From the NCBI RefSeq assembly GCF_003850565.1, contig NZ_CP027706.1:372001-436000 (forward strand): 64,000 nt of DNA, read 5' to 3'. The translations under genes and the position numbers were made by a program. Position 1 is the first letter of the stretch, and each line of letters starts with the position of its first letter. Below the pieces are notes generated by a model that saw only the letters and a list, made by a program, of their open reading frames with translations, did not search any database and was not told the DNA's origin. This DNA comes from Pseudomonas sessilinigenes. GTDB taxonomy: Bacteria; Pseudomonadota; Gammaproteobacteria; Pseudomonadales; Pseudomonadaceae. This document shows positions 33,002-42,711 of this stretch, one piece after another.

Positions 33002-34065
33002 GACGACTCTCCTGCATTCAATACTTCAGCCGCGCGTTTGAGCAGTGTCTTCACCGGGGCGGCAAGGCCCAGGCGCGGCGGGGTGGCGAGGTTATACCAG
33101 AGCCAGTCGGCCTCGGCGACGTGCAGGGCCGACTCTTCGACCCGGATCAGCCAGGGCTCGATGGCCAGCTGGAAGTGGCTGAAGGTGTGTACCAGAGCGG
33201 GCATCTGCTGTTGTTGACCCAGCTCCAGGGAATGTTGCAGGGCCAGGTGCCGGATGTCGTCCAGGTCATCGAGCTCCGGCAGGCTCCAGAGCCCACCCCA
33301 GAGGCCGCTGGAAGGGCGGCGGTAGAGCAGGATGGCGCCTTCGCGGTTGGCCAGCATCGGCATCAGGGTGCGCTTCTGGGGGACTTCCTTGCGCGGCTTG
33401 GGCACTGGGTAGCGGGTTTCCAGGCCGAGCATGTGCGCTTCGCAATGTCGTTCCAGGGGGCACAGCAGGCAGCTGGGCTTGCTGCGGGTGCACAGGGTCG
33501 CCCCCAGGTCCATCATCGCCTGGGTGTAGTGGTTGGCCCGTGCGTGGGGGGTGAAGCGTTCGGCGGTCGCCCACAACTGCTTGGCCACCTTGGGCTCGCC
33601 CGGATAGCCCTCCTGGGCCGTGAAGCGCGCCAGGACCCGCTTGACGTTGCCGTCGAGGATCGGCGCCCGCAGGCCCATGCTGATGCTGGCGATGGCCCCG
33701 GCGGTGGACAGGCCGATGCCTGGCAGCTCGGTGAGTTTCTCCACGTCGCGGGGGAACTCGCCGCCGTATTCGGCCACCACGATCTTCGCGGTCTTTTGCA
33801 GGTTGCGCGCCCGGGTGTAGTAGCCCAGGCCGGTCCACAGGTGCAGCACTTCGTCTTCCGGCGCTTCGGCCAGGGCTTGCACCGTGGGCAGGGAGGCCAT
33901 GAAGCGATCGAAGTAATTGAGCACCGTGCTGACCTGGGTCTGTTGCAGCATGATCTCCGAGACCCAGACTCGGTACGGGTTGATGTCCTGTTGCCAGGGC
34001 AGGTCGTGGCGCCCGTGACGGTCGTACCAGTCCAGCACCGCGCTGGAAAAAGCCTCGGCTCTCAT
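32998..34065 (-). CDS. mutY: A/G-specific adenine DNA glycosylase MutY
   Basis: A 355-residue base-excision repair enzyme that removes adenine opposite 8-oxoguanine. Key residues are present: Glu37 ([11 protein letters not shown]), helix-hairpin-helix [11 protein letters not shown] (about 114-124), catalytic Asp138 (ILDGNVKRV) and the [4Fe-4S] ligands Cys192, Cys199, Cys202 and Cys208 (C-x6-C-x2-C-x5-C). The C-terminal NUDIX-like domain recognises 8-oxoG. It overlaps asmA and yggX by 4 bp each, so the three genes are translationally coupled. Confidence 0.97.
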   Translation of the reverse strand: MRAEAFSSAVLDWYDRHGRHDLPWQQDINPYRVWVSEIMLQQTQVSTVLNYFDRFMASLPTVQALAEAPEDEVLHLWTGLGYYTRARNLQKTAKIVVAEYGGEFPRDVEKLTELPGIGLSTAGAIASISMGLRAPILDGNVKRVLARFTAQEGYPGEPKVAKQLWATAERFTPHARANHYTQAMMDLGATLCTRSKPSCLLCPLERHCEAHMLGLETRYPVPKPRKEVPQKRTLMPMLANREGAILLYRRPSSGLWGGLWSLPELDDLDDIRHLALQHSLELGQQQQMPALVHTFSHFQLAIEPWLIRVEESALHVAEADWLWYNLATPPRLGLAAPVKTLLKRAAEVLNAGESS

Positions 34066-36287
34066 CGCTTGAACAGCCCCTTGATCGCGTTCTTCAGTTC
34101 CGGGCTGACCTTGTCGCCGAGTTTCTCGTCGATCTTCTCCTTGAGGCGGTCGCCCGCCAGCTTGGCGGCCACCTGGCCCAGGCCGTCCTTGTCCAGGCGG
34201 CAGGCCTTGGCGCCCAGTTCCAGCGGGCCACGGCAGCGCAGCGGCAGCTCGATACCACGGAAACGCTCGCCCACCTGGCAGGCCGGGTCCGGGTTATCGC
34301 TCAGGTCGCCCTCGACGATGATGCCCACGCGGTAGTCCATGCCCAGTACGCGCAGGTCGATATCACCGTTGCCGTTGACGCTCATGCCGGGGATGCGCAC
34401 TTTCAGGTCCGGGTTGCTGGCCACGCCGTTGCGCAGGGTCAGGTTGCCCTTGAGTTCCTGGAACGCAGTGTCCTTGCCACGCGGGGTGCTGGTCAGGTTC
34501 TTGCGATTGAGCACCGCGATGCCCTGGCACAGTTGCTGCTCGATGTTGGCGTTGAGCAGCACGCCGTTGTTGATGCTGAAGCCGACATTGCCGTTGAGGC
34601 TGTCGACCAGGGCCTTCTGGCTGTTGCCGCTGCCGGTGAGATTGCTGTTCAGGGTCACCAGGCCCTTGACCGGTGGGGTCTGGCCCTGGCTCTCCAGGAT
34701 GCGCTCCACCGGCACCCGGCTGATTCGGGTTTGCAGGCCCAGTTGTGGCGTGCTCTGGCGCACGTCCAGGGTACCGCTGGCCTCGAAGTTGCCGTTGTAC
34801 AGCTCGCCCCGCAGGTTCTCGAGCTTCAGCAGGCCACCCTGGCCGGACGCCTTGAGGGCGGCGTTCTGGATCGGCAGCTTGTCCAGGGTCAACTTGCCGA
34901 AGTTCAGGTCGGCGTCCACGTCGAGCTTGGCCAGGCGCTCCACCGGCAACAACCGGTCAGTGCTCCAGGCGCCCTTGGTCGGAGCGTTGGGCAGGGGGGT
35001 GGTGCCGGCGCCTGCCATCGCATCGGCCTCGCTGCTCTGTACTTCGGCCTTGCGCGCCGAGGCGGCGCTGTTGGCTGCCGCGGACTTGGGCGGCAGATAG
35101 CGGTCGACATTGAAGGTATCGGCCTTGAGCTGGGCGCGCAGGGATTGCTTGGCGAAGTCCTCGACGGCCAGGCGGCCGCTGAAGGTGCTGTCGTCCAGCT
35201 TCAGGTTCAGGTCCTCCAGGGCCAGGCTGGTGGGCGTGGCTTGCAGGCGGCTGGCCAGCTCGACCTTGCTCAGGCTGCCTTCGGCCATGGCCGGCAGGGT
35301 CTGGCCGATGCTGTCGACGAACTTCGCCAGGTCGAACTGGGCGATGGAGATTCCACCGCTGACCTGGGGCACCTTGTCCAGGTCGTTGACCTTGAGTTCA
35401 CCCAGGGCGCGCAGTTGGTTGAGAGAGACTTTCAGGCCCGTCCATTGGCCGACGTTGGCGGCCTTGTCCAGCAGCAACTGGCCTTGGGCGGAGAAGGTCA
35501 CGGTCTTGCCTTGCAAGGGGTCGCCGGCCACTTCGCCGGACAGGCGCATGTCCTCGAACTGGTAGCGCTGCAGGGCGCGGTCGAAGCGCAGTTCGCCATT
35601 GAGTTCGGTGCGCACGCGTACCGCTGGCTGGTTGCTGGCCAGGAAGGCCGTGAGCTTGACCGGGGTGTTGGTGGCTTCGTGGATCGGCCCGGTGCTGAGC
35701 TGGATGCTCTCGGCGGTGAACTGCTTGCCAGTCTGCTCGTCGTTGTATTCGACCCGGGCGTTGTTCACCGTCAGGCTGTCGATATCCAGGCGGATCGGCT
35801 GCGCGGGTTTTTCCGCGCTAGCCGCAGCCTCGCCGGTTTCACCGGTGCTGGTGGCAGGCGTCTCGGCCTGGCGGTCGGCCGGCGCGGCCTTGCCGATGTC
35901 CTGCCAGTTGCCGTGGCCGTCCTTGTCGCGGTTCAGGCGCAGGTTCAGGCCCTCGACCCGGACATCGCTCATCTGTACTTCGCGACGCAGCAATGGCAAC
36001 ACGCGCACCGACAGGCCAAGCATCTGCAGGTCGGCAAAGGGTTGGGTCGGGTTGGCCAGGGTGGCTACCGCGGCATCGTGCAGTTCCAGGCCGAGCCAGG
36101 GGAACAGGCTCCAGCCGATGTCGCCGTTGAGAGTCAGCTCGATATGGGCCTTGTCGCGGGCAATCTGGCGGATTTCGTCTTTGTAGTCGTTGGGATCGAA
36201 CAGGTGGGTCAGGGCGAAGCCCAGAGCCACGACGATCAATAACAGCCCGAGGATTACCAGACCCAGGATTTTGCCGAACGCTTTCAT
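34062..36287 (-). CDS. AsmA-family protein
   Basis: A 741-residue protein with an N-terminal anchor (AFGKILGLVILGLLLIVVAL) and a long periplasmic body. AsmA signatures are FDPNDYKDEIRQIARDK near the N-terminus and a C-terminal MDYRVGIIVEGDLSDNPDP...CQVGERFRGIELPLRC region. AsmA-like proteins are thought to bridge inner and outer membranes and move phospholipids. A low-complexity Ala/Ser/Glu segment lies near residues 140-165. The ATG at 36287 (MKAFGK) has AAGGA 7 bp upstream. A TATACT -10 lies at 36328-36333 on the minus strand. Confidence 0.92.
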   Translation of the reverse strand: MKAFGKILGLVILGLLLIVVALGFALTHLFDPNDYKDEIRQIARDKAHIELTLNGDIGWSLFPWLGLELHDAAVATLANPTQPFADLQMLGLSVRVLPLLRREVQMSDVRVEGLNLRLNRDKDGHGNWQDIGKAAPADRQAETPATSTGETGEAAASAEKPAQPIRLDIDSLTVNNARVEYNDEQTGKQFTAESIQLSTGPIHEATNTPVKLTAFLASNQPAVRVRTELNGELRFDRALQRYQFEDMRLSGEVAGDPLQGKTVTFSAQGQLLLDKAANVGQWTGLKVSLNQLRALGELKVNDLDKVPQVSGGISIAQFDLAKFVDSIGQTLPAMAEGSLSKVELASRLQATPTSLALEDLNLKLDDSTFSGRLAVEDFAKQSLRAQLKADTFNVDRYLPPKSAAANSAASARKAEVQSSEADAMAGAGTTPLPNAPTKGAWSTDRLLPVERLAKLDVDADLNFGKLTLDKLPIQNAALKASGQGGLLKLENLRGELYNGNFEASGTLDVRQSTPQLGLQTRISRVPVERILESQGQTPPVKGLVTLNSNLTGSGNSQKALVDSLNGNVGFSINNGVLLNANIEQQLCQGIAVLNRKNLTSTPRGKDTAFQELKGNLTLRNGVASNPDLKVRIPGMSVNGNGDIDLRVLGMDYRVGIIVEGDLSDNPDPACQVGERFRGIELPLRCRGPLELGAKACRLDKDGLGQVAAKLAGDRLKEKIDEKLGDKVSPELKNAIKGLFKR

Positions 36288-36780
36288 GGGCGAGTCCTTG
36301 TATGTCGAATTCAAAATTTAGCGGGGCAGTATAACGCTCCGGCCCCTGTGACTGTGGACCCAAACCGCTTGTGGGCGTTTGCGTCGCAGCTGCCGGCATA
36401 TCGGCACCCGGGGCTTGTGCCTGTGTGTGGTGGCCATGGCGCCAGGCATAGTTCTGGGACAGGTGCCCGGCGCTCGAGTGCCATTGCCCGCTCTGGATGG
36501 GGCGCCGATCCTGCGCGCTGAGTTTTTGTTGGCAGGTACAGGAGGAGAGTGGCTGGAGGTTTTCCGGTGCTGGCCGATGAGGGCGTCGCTAAAAAGCTCC
36601 TGCTGGTTTGGTTTCTTAATGTTTCACAGATGGTAATCTCTCGCAGTTCGTCCGCCCTTCTGCGACTTAATGTCGCGCTTTCCCAAAGGAAGCTTTACTC
36701 AACAGAACGACCGCGCCTGCGTGCCAAGGTCGTCGCAGGGGAGTGGCCGATGAACAATTCTAATAATTGGGGGAACATCC
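36288..36780. promoter_or_regulatory. Divergent region asmA / OFA transporter
   Basis: 493 bp without a supported gene. It contains the asmA promoter (-10 TATACT on the minus strand at 36328-36333). On the other side lie AT-rich DNA around 36600-36680 and the GGGGGAAC ribosome site of the transporter. Frames across it look like noise. Confidence 0.6.
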
Positions 36781-38442
36781 ATGAGCTCTAGCATCGCGGC
36801 CGCCAACCCGGCCGCCCAGCCAGCGTTCTTGTCCAAAGAACGCATTATCGCCAAGCCCGGTTTCAACCGTTGGCTGGTTCCACCGGCCGCCCTGGCCATC
36901 CACCTGTGCATCGGCATGGCCTATGGCTTCTCGGTGTTCTGGCTGCCGTTGTCCAAGGCGCTGGGTATCAGCGCGCCCGTGGCTTGCGAGCCGGGCATGG
37001 GCTTCATCGCCCAGGTCTTTTCGTCCCAGTGCGACTGGCCGATCTCCATGCTCGGCTGGATCTACACCCTGTTCTTCATCTTCCTGGGTTGCTCGGCGGC
37101 GATCTGGGGCGGCTGGCTGGAGCATGCCGGGCCGCGCAAGGCTGGGGTGGTGTCCGCCCTGTGCTGGTGCGGCGGCCTGCTGATTTCCGCCCTGGGGGTC
37201 TATACCCACCAGATCTGGCTGATGTGGATCGGCTCCGGGGTGATCGGCGGGATCGGCCTGGGCCTGGGCTACATCTCCCCGGTATCGACCCTGATCAAGT
37301 GGTTCCCGGACAAGCGTGGCATGGCCACCGGCATGGCGATCATGGGCTTCGGGGGTGGCGCTATGGTCGGTGCGCCCCTGGCCGCCGCATTGATGAGCCA
37401 CTTCGCCACCCCGACCAGCGTCGGTGTCTGGCAGAGCTTCCTGGTGATGGCCGCGATCTACTTCGTGTTCATGATCGGCGGCGCCCTGGCGTATCGCGTA
37501 CCGCCCACCGGTTGGAAGCCCGAGGGCTGGAGCGCGCCGGTGAAGAAAGCCGCCAACGCCATGATCACCCACCGCCATGTGCACGTGAACGTGGCCTGGA
37601 AGACCCCGCAGTTCCGCCTGGTGTGGCTGGTGCTGTGCCTGAACGTATCGGCCGGTATCGGCATCCTTGGCATGGCCTCGCCACTGCTGCAGGAAGTGTT
37701 CGCCGGCAAGCTGCTGGGCAACGGCCTGAGCTTCAGCCAACTGGACGCCGGGCAACTGGCGCAGATTGCCGCCATCGCCGCCGGTTTCACCGGCCTGTTG
37801 AGCCTGTTCAACATCGGTGGCCGGTTCTTCTGGGCGTCGTTCTCCGACTACCTGGGCCGCAAGAACACCTACTTCGTGTTCTTCGCCCTGGGCTTTGCCC
37901 TGTATGCGCTGATTCCGAACCTTGGCCACCTGGGCAACGTCGCCCTGTTCGTGGCGGCGTTCTGCATCATCCTGTCGATGTATGGCGGTGGGTTCGCTAC
38001 GGTCCCAGCCTACCTGGCGGACCTGTTCGGCACCCAGATGGTGGGCGCGATCCACGGTCGCCTGCTGACAGCCTGGGCGGCTGCCGGCGTGCTGGGCCCG
38101 GTGCTGGTGAACTACCTGCGCGAGTACCAGTTGAGCATCGGCGTCGAGCGTGCCGCGGCCTATGACATCACCCTGTACATCCTCGCCGGCCTGCTGGTGC
38201 TGGGCTTCCTGTGCAACCTGATGGTGCGCCCGGTGGCCGACAAGTACTTCATGACCGACGAGCAACTGGCGGCCGAGCAGGCCCTGGGCCACGACAAGGG
38301 CGCCGACAGCAGCGTCGTCCTGGAATGGAAGGCCTCGCCTGCCAGCAAGCCGCTGGTGATCGCCGCCTGGCTGGCGGTGGGCATTCCCCTGGCATGGGGC
38401 GTGTGGGTGACCTTGCAGAAGACTGCCGTGCTGTTCCACTAG
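36781..38442 (+). CDS. MFS transporter, oxalate/formate antiporter (OFA) family
   Basis: A 553-residue, 12-14 helix inner-membrane transporter. OFA features are [59 protein letters not shown] in two parts, and [21 protein letters not shown]. Family members exchange oxalate/formate or move pyruvate or other monocarboxylates. It is longer than E. coli YhjX (402), with a long central loop ([20 protein letters not shown]) and an extra C-terminal helix. It sits between asmA and hisB, which are close neighbours in P. aeruginosa from memory, so it may be a later insertion. Formate is a candidate because an NAD-formate dehydrogenase is encoded at 5-10 kb. Confidence 0.88.
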   Translation: MSSSIAAANPAAQPAFLSKERIIAKPGFNRWLVPPAALAIHLCIGMAYGFSVFWLPLSKALGISAPVACEPGMGFIAQVFSSQCDWPISMLGWIYTLFFIFLGCSAAIWGGWLEHAGPRKAGVVSALCWCGGLLISALGVYTHQIWLMWIGSGVIGGIGLGLGYISPVSTLIKWFPDKRGMATGMAIMGFGGGAMVGAPLAAALMSHFATPTSVGVWQSFLVMAAIYFVFMIGGALAYRVPPTGWKPEGWSAPVKKAANAMITHRHVHVNVAWKTPQFRLVWLVLCLNVSAGIGILGMASPLLQEVFAGKLLGNGLSFSQLDAGQLAQIAAIAAGFTGLLSLFNIGGRFFWASFSDYLGRKNTYFVFFALGFALYALIPNLGHLGNVALFVAAFCIILSMYGGGFATVPAYLADLFGTQMVGAIHGRLLTAWAAAGVLGPVLVNYLREYQLSIGVERAAAYDITLYILAGLLVLGFLCNLMVRPVADKYFMTDEQLAAEQALGHDKGADSSVVLEWKASPASKPLVIAAWLAVGIPLAWGVWVTLQKTAVLFH

Positions 38443-38580
38443 GAACCTGCCTGGCGCGGGAGCGAGGTCACTCGCTTTCGCGCGCGGGGTTGCTTGTCAT
38501 GACAGGTACAACCCCGCAGCCACTGGTTCGCGCCCGTCAGGATGTCGTTCGACGTGTTCCTGTTTGGCCCTCCTCGGGCC

Positions 38581-38586
38581 TATACT
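38581..38586 (+). promoter_or_regulatory. hisB: -10 element of the hisB promoter
   Basis: TATACT lies 39 bp before the hisB ATG, with a weak TTCCTG -35 about 18 bp upstream. It is the likely promoter for hisB-hisH-DUF2164 and perhaps hisA. Confidence 0.55.
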
Positions 38587-38624
38587 GCTCGCCTTTTTCG
38601 CCCAATGATTTTGCGGAGCTGGTG

Positions 38625-39218
38625 ATGGCCGAACGTAAGGCATCTGTCGAGCGCGATACCCTGGAAACCCAGATCAAAGCCTCGATCAACCTGGATGGCA
38701 CTGGAAAGGCCCGATTCGATATCGGCGTGCCGTTCCTCGAGCACATGCTGGACCAGATCGCCCGGCATGGGCTGATCGACCTGGATATCGAAAGCAAGGG
38801 CGACCTGCATATCGACGACCACCACACCGTGGAAGACGTCGGCATCACCCTGGGCCAGGCGTTCAGCAAGGCCATCGGCGACAAGAAAGGCATCCGCCGC
38901 TATGGCCATGCCTATGTGCCATTGGATGAAGCCCTGTCCCGCGTGGTGATCGATTTCTCCGGCCGTCCCGGCCTGCAGATGCACGTGCCCTTCACCCGCG
39001 CCACCGTTGGTGGCTTCGATGTCGACCTGTTCCAGGAATTCTTCCAGGGCTTCGTCAACCATGCCAACGTGACCCTGCACATCGATACCCTGCGTGGCCA
39101 CAACACCCACCACCAGATCGAGACCGTGTTCAAGGCCTTCGGCCGTGCGCTGCGCATGGCGGTTGAGCTGGACGAGCGCATGGCCGGGCAGATGCCTTCC
39201 ACCAAGGGCGTGCTGTAA
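38625..39218 (+). CDS. hisB: Imidazoleglycerol-phosphate dehydratase
   Basis: A 197-residue monofunctional HisB (no phosphatase domain), typical of Pseudomonas. Metal-binding motifs are [15 protein letters not shown] and [21 protein letters not shown] (in two halves around HIDTLRG). It makes imidazole-acetol phosphate in histidine synthesis. Its TAA overlaps the hisH ATG by one base (TAATG). The ATG at 38625 has GGAG upstream. Confidence 0.98.
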   Translation: MAERKASVERDTLETQIKASINLDGTGKARFDIGVPFLEHMLDQIARHGLIDLDIESKGDLHIDDHHTVEDVGITLGQAFSKAIGDKKGIRRYGHAYVPLDEALSRVVIDFSGRPGLQMHVPFTRATVGGFDVDLFQEFFQGFVNHANVTLHIDTLRGHNTHHQIETVFKAFGRALRMAVELDERMAGQMPSTKGVL

Positions 39219-39856
39219 TGCAGACGGTAGCCGTCATCGACTACGGCATGGGCAACCTGCACTCCGTGGCCAAGGCCCTGGAGCACGTGGGCGCCGGCAA
39301 GGTGCTGATCACCAGCGACGCCAGCGTGATCCGCGAAGCCGATCGGGTGGTGTTTCCCGGCGTGGGCGCGATCCGCGACTGCATGGCCGAAATCCGCCGC
39401 CTGGGCTTCGATGCCCTGGTGCGTGAAGTCAGCCAGGACCGTCCATTCCTGGGGATCTGCGTGGGCATGCAAGCCCTGCTGGAGCACAGCGAAGAGAACG
39501 ACGGCGTCGATTGCATCGGCCTGTTTCCCGGCCAGGTGAAGTTCTTCGGCAAGGGCCTGGTGGAAGAGGGCGAGCACCTCAAGGTGCCGCACATGGGCTG
39601 GAACGAAGTGAAGCAGGCGGTGGACCATCCGCTGTGGCACAGCATCCCGGACCTGGCGCGCTTCTACTTCGTGCACAGCTACTACATCACCGCCGGCAAT
39701 GCCCGGCAGGTGGTGGGCAGCGGCCACTACGGCGTGGACTTCGCCGCGGCGCTGGCTGAAGGCTCGCGCTTTGCCGTGCAGTTCCACCCGGAGAAGAGCC
39801 ATACCCATGGCCTGCAGCTGCTGCAGAACTTCGCGGCCTGGGACGGTCGCTGGTAA
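39218..39856 (+). CDS. hisH: Imidazole glycerol phosphate synthase, glutamine amidotransferase subunit
   Basis: A 212-residue class-I amidotransferase. The catalytic triad is present: Cys81 (FLGICVGMQ), His190 and Glu192 (FHPEKSH). It supplies ammonia to HisF, encoded at 41045. It is coupled to hisB by a one-base overlap and directly abuts the DUF2164 gene. Confidence 0.98.
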   Translation: MQTVAVIDYGMGNLHSVAKALEHVGAGKVLITSDASVIREADRVVFPGVGAIRDCMAEIRRLGFDALVREVSQDRPFLGICVGMQALLEHSEENDGVDCIGLFPGQVKFFGKGLVEEGEHLKVPHMGWNEVKQAVDHPLWHSIPDLARFYFVHSYYITAGNARQVVGSGHYGVDFAAALAEGSRFAVQFHPEKSHTHGLQLLQNFAAWDGRW

Positions 39857-40117
39857 ATGAACAGGTCGCGGACCAAAGCGCCGATACTGACGCTGACCCC
39901 CGAGCAGGAGCGCGAGGCGCTCGACAAGCTCAAGCGCTTGCTCGAAGACCGCTTCGACCTGCAGTTGGGGTCGTTCGAGGTGGCCGAGGTCCTCGAGTTG
40001 TTCAGCAAGGACATTGCACCCCACTACTACAACAGGGCGATTGCCGATGTTCAGCTGCTCCTCAAGGAGCGGTTCGAGGGCATTGAAAGCGACCTGTGGG
40101 CACTCGAAAAGAATTAA
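39857..40117 (+). CDS. DUF2164-family small protein
   Basis: An 86-residue helical, charged protein (LTPEQEREALDKLKRLLEDR, FDLQLGSFEVAEVLELFSKD, HYYNRAIADVQLLLKERF). It matches the DUF2164 family, whose function is unknown. It starts one base after the hisH stop, so translation is coupled. It therefore belongs to the his transcript, lying between hisH and hisA. A role in histidine synthesis is only guilt by association. Confidence 0.85.
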   Translation: MNRSRTKAPILTLTPEQEREALDKLKRLLEDRFDLQLGSFEVAEVLELFSKDIAPHYYNRAIADVQLLLKERFEGIESDLWALEKN

Positions 40118-40120
40118 GGC

Positions 40121-40200
40121 AGCGGCAAGCTTCAAGCTGCAGGCTGCAAGAAGTAGACACGCGTGCGCGCTTGCAGCTTATGGCTTGCAGCTTGCAGCTC
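40121..40200. repeat. AAGCTGCAAG-type inverted repeat element, copy 1
   Basis: The left part (CAAGCTTCAAGCTGCAGGCT) and right part (CTTGCAGCTTATGGCTTGCA) are inverted copies built from CAAGCTGCAAG/CTTGCAGCTTG words around a ~20-bp centre. It fills the gap before hisA. Related copies are at 40952-41026 and 42637-42703. Confidence 0.75.
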
Positions 40201-40219
40201 TTTTGACGAAGGAAAAAGC

Positions 40220-40957
40220 ATGCTGATCATTCCCGCAATCGACCTCAAAGACGGCGCCTGCGTGCGCCTGCGCCAGGGTCGCATGGAAGACTCCACCGTA
40301 TTCTCCGACGACCCGGTGAGCATGGCCGCCAAATGGGTCGAGGGTGGCTGCCGTCGCCTGCACCTGGTTGACCTCAACGGTGCCTTCGAGGGCCAGCCGG
40401 TCAATGGTGAAGTGGTTACCGCCATCGCCAAGCGCTACCCGACCCTGCCGATCCAGATCGGCGGTGGCATCCGTTCGCTGGAAACCATCGAGCACTACGT
40501 CAAGGCTGGCGTCAGCTACGTGATCATCGGCACCAAGGCGGTGAAGGAGCCGGAGTTCGTCGCCGAGGCCTGCCGCGCGTTCCCGGGCAAGGTCATCGTC
40601 GGCCTGGACGCCAAGGACGGTTTCGTCGCCACCGATGGCTGGGCCGAAGTCAGCTCGGTACAGGTCATCGACCTGGCCAAGCGCTTCGAGGCCGATGGCG
40701 TCTCGGCGATCGTCTACACCGACATCGCCAAGGACGGCATGATGCAGGGCTGCAATGTGCCCTTCACCAAGGCCCTGGCCGAAGCCACCTCGATCCCGGT
40801 GATCGCCTCCGGCGGCATCCACAACCTGGGCGACATCCAGGCCCTGCTGGACGCCAAGGCCCCCGGCATCATCGGCGCCATCACCGGCCGGGCGATCTAC
40901 GAGGGCACGCTGGATGTGGCAGAGGCTCAGGCGTTCTGCGACAGCTACAAGCCATAA
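40220..40957 (+). CDS. hisA: ProFAR isomerase
   Basis: A 245-residue TIM barrel. Typical motifs are [20 protein letters not shown] (catalytic Asp8), [24 protein letters not shown] and [12 protein letters not shown] (catalytic Asp about 130 at the second acid position). It converts ProFAR to PRFAR. The ATG at 40220 has GAAGGAA upstream; an upstream in-frame extension runs through the repeat and is rejected. Its stop codon lies inside repeat copy 2. Confidence 0.98.
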   Translation: MLIIPAIDLKDGACVRLRQGRMEDSTVFSDDPVSMAAKWVEGGCRRLHLVDLNGAFEGQPVNGEVVTAIAKRYPTLPIQIGGGIRSLETIEHYVKAGVSYVIIGTKAVKEPEFVAEACRAFPGKVIVGLDAKDGFVATDGWAEVSSVQVIDLAKRFEADGVSAIVYTDIAKDGMMQGCNVPFTKALAEATSIPVIASGGIHNLGDIQALLDAKAPGIIGAITGRAIYEGTLDVAEAQAFCDSYKP

Positions 40958-41026
40958 GCTGCAAGCTGCAAGTTAAAAGCGCGGTCTCGGCCTGCTCTTA
41001 CTTGCAGCTTGAAGCTTGAAGCTTCT
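40952..41026. repeat. AAGCTGCAAG-type inverted repeat element, copy 2
   Basis: AAGCTGCAAGCTGCAAG (40956-40972) and CTTGCAGCTTGAAGCTTGAA (from 41001) are inverted. The element begins at the hisA stop codon (TAA is part of ATAAGCTGC) and ends 18 bp before hisF. Transcribed, it would form a hairpin between hisA and hisF. Confidence 0.8.
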
Positions 41027-41044
41027 TAATCGGAGATTAAGTCT

Positions 41045-41815
41045 ATGGCGCTAGCCAAGCGCATCATCCCTTGCCTGGACGTGGACAACGGCCGGGTAGT
41101 GAAGGGCGTCAAGTTCGAGAACATCCGCGATGCCGGTGATCCGGTGGAGATCGCCCGGCGCTACGATGAACAGGGTGCCGACGAGATCACTTTCCTGGAC
41201 ATCACCGCCAGCGTCGATGGCCGTGATACCACCTTGCATACCGTCGAGCGCATGGCCAGCCAGGTGTTCATCCCGCTGACCGTGGGCGGTGGCGTGCGTA
41301 CCGTGCAAGACATCCGCAACCTGCTCAATGCCGGTGCGGACAAGGTCTCGATCAATACCGCCGCAGTGTTCAACCCGGAGTTCGTGGGCGAGGCCGCACA
41401 GCACTTCGGTTCCCAGTGCATCGTGGTCGCCATCGATGCCAAGAAGGTTTCCGGCCCGGGCGAAGTGCCGCGCTGGGAGATCTTCACCCATGGCGGGCGC
41501 AAGCCCACCGGGCTGGATGCGGTGGAGTGGGCGAAGAAGATGGAAGGCCTGGGGGCCGGCGAGATCCTGCTGACCAGCATGGACCAGGACGGCATGAAGA
41601 ACGGCTTCGACCTGGGCGTGACCCGGGCCATCAGCGATGCCCTGGGTATTCCGGTGATCGCCTCCGGCGGTGTCGGCAACCTGCAGCACTTGGCCGATGG
41701 CATCCTCGAGGGCCACGCCAGCGCGGTGCTGGCGGCCAGCATCTTCCACTTCGGCGAGTACACCGTTCCCGAGGCCAAGGCCTACATGGCCCAGCGCGGG
41801 ATCGTGGTGCGATAG
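41045..41815 (+). CDS. hisF: Imidazole glycerol phosphate synthase, cyclase subunit
   Basis: A 256-residue TIM barrel with the catalytic acids in place: [14 protein letters not shown] (Asp11) and [12 protein letters not shown] (Asp130 region). [11 protein letters not shown] and [11 protein letters not shown] mark the phosphate sites. With HisH it forms IGP and AICAR. It is preceded by GGAG and repeat copy 2. Confidence 0.98.
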   Translation: MALAKRIIPCLDVDNGRVVKGVKFENIRDAGDPVEIARRYDEQGADEITFLDITASVDGRDTTLHTVERMASQVFIPLTVGGGVRTVQDIRNLLNAGADKVSINTAAVFNPEFVGEAAQHFGSQCIVVAIDAKKVSGPGEVPRWEIFTHGGRKPTGLDAVEWAKKMEGLGAGEILLTSMDQDGMKNGFDLGVTRAISDALGIPVIASGGVGNLQHLADGILEGHASAVLAASIFHFGEYTVPEAKAYMAQRGIVVR

Positions 41816-41878
41816 CCACTGGACAGCATGGCGGGCTCACGGCACTCTTGAGTTCGCCATGGATTCGGGTAGCCCGTC

Positions 41879-42634
41879 ATGTTCAAACGTCTTCTTGTGG
41901 TTGTCGCCAGCGCCGGTTTTCTGCTCGGTGGCCTCGCCCGCGCCGCTGAACCCGCCGACACCTCCCTGGTGTTGCTGACGGAAAACTTCCCTCCCTACAA
42001 CATGGCCATCAACGGCAAGAACTTCGCCCAGGGCGAGAATATCAACGGCATCGCCGTGGATATCGTCCGTGAGATGTGCAAGCGCGCCGGCATCAACTAC
42101 AGCCTGACCCTGCGCTTTCCCTGGGAACGCATCTACAAGATGGCCCTGGAGCAACCGGGTTATGGCGTGTTCGTCACGGCCCGGCTGCCGGACCGCGAGC
42201 CGTTGTTCAAGTGGGTCGGCCCCATCGGCCCGGACGACTGGATCATGTTGGCCAAGGCCGGCAGCAAGATCACCCTCGAATCCCTGGAGCAGGCGCGCAA
42301 GTACAAGATCGGCGCCTACAAGGGCGATGCCATCGCCGAGACCCTGGCCAAGCAGGGCCTGGCCCCGCAGGTGGTGCTACGGGACCAGGACAACGCCAGG
42401 AAGCTGGTGGCGGGGCAGATCGACCTCTGGGCCACCGGTGATCCGGCCGGGCGCTACCTGGCCAAGCAGGAAGGTATCACCGGCCTCAAGACGGTGCTGC
42501 GCTTCAACAGCGCCGAGCTGTACCTGGCGCTGAACAAGGATGTGTCCGATGAAGTGGTGGCCAAGCTCCAGGCCGCCCTGGACGAGATGCGCAAGGAAGG
42601 CCTGGTGGAAGAGATCATGGGCCGCTATCTCTAG
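41879..42634 (+). CDS. Periplasmic solute-binding protein, family 3
   Basis: A 251-residue protein with a signal peptide (MFKRLLVVVASAGFLLGGLA, cleavage near ARAAE). The SBP_bac_3 fold is shown by LLTENFPPYNMAINGKNF, INGIAVDIVREMCKRAGINY and LRFPWERIYKMALEQPGYGV. It has no permease or ATPase genes nearby. Stand-alone proteins of this type occur after hisF in other Pseudomonas (from memory, the region around PA5139). The ligand is unknown, amino acid or polar compound. It starts 63 bp after hisF on the same strand. Confidence 0.85.
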   Translation: MFKRLLVVVASAGFLLGGLARAAEPADTSLVLLTENFPPYNMAINGKNFAQGENINGIAVDIVREMCKRAGINYSLTLRFPWERIYKMALEQPGYGVFVTARLPDREPLFKWVGPIGPDDWIMLAKAGSKITLESLEQARKYKIGAYKGDAIAETLAKQGLAPQVVLRDQDNARKLVAGQIDLWATGDPAGRYLAKQEGITGLKTVLRFNSAELYLALNKDVSDEVVAKLQAALDEMRKEGLVEEIMGRYL

Positions 42635-42636
42635 AT

Positions 42637-42703
42637 CAGCGGCAAGCTATAAGTAACAGCAGGTTGGCGGCGCTTTGGCTTGCAGCTTGAGGCTTGTCGC
42701 TTA
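42637..42703. repeat. AAGCTGCAAG-type inverted repeat element, copy 3 (diverged)
   Basis: AGCGGCAAGCTATAAG on the left and CTTGCAGCTTGAGGCTTGTC on the right resemble copies 1 and 2 but are more degraded. It sits between the convergent binding-protein and yibQ genes, starting 3 bp after the first stop. Confidence 0.65.
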
Positions 42704-42711
42704 GCGCTGCC

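Noticed and set aside
36549..36791. An 80-residue open frame before the OFA transporter
   Set aside because: It overlaps the transporter start and has no ribosome-binding site or family features. The transporter ATG at 36781 has GGGGGAAC.
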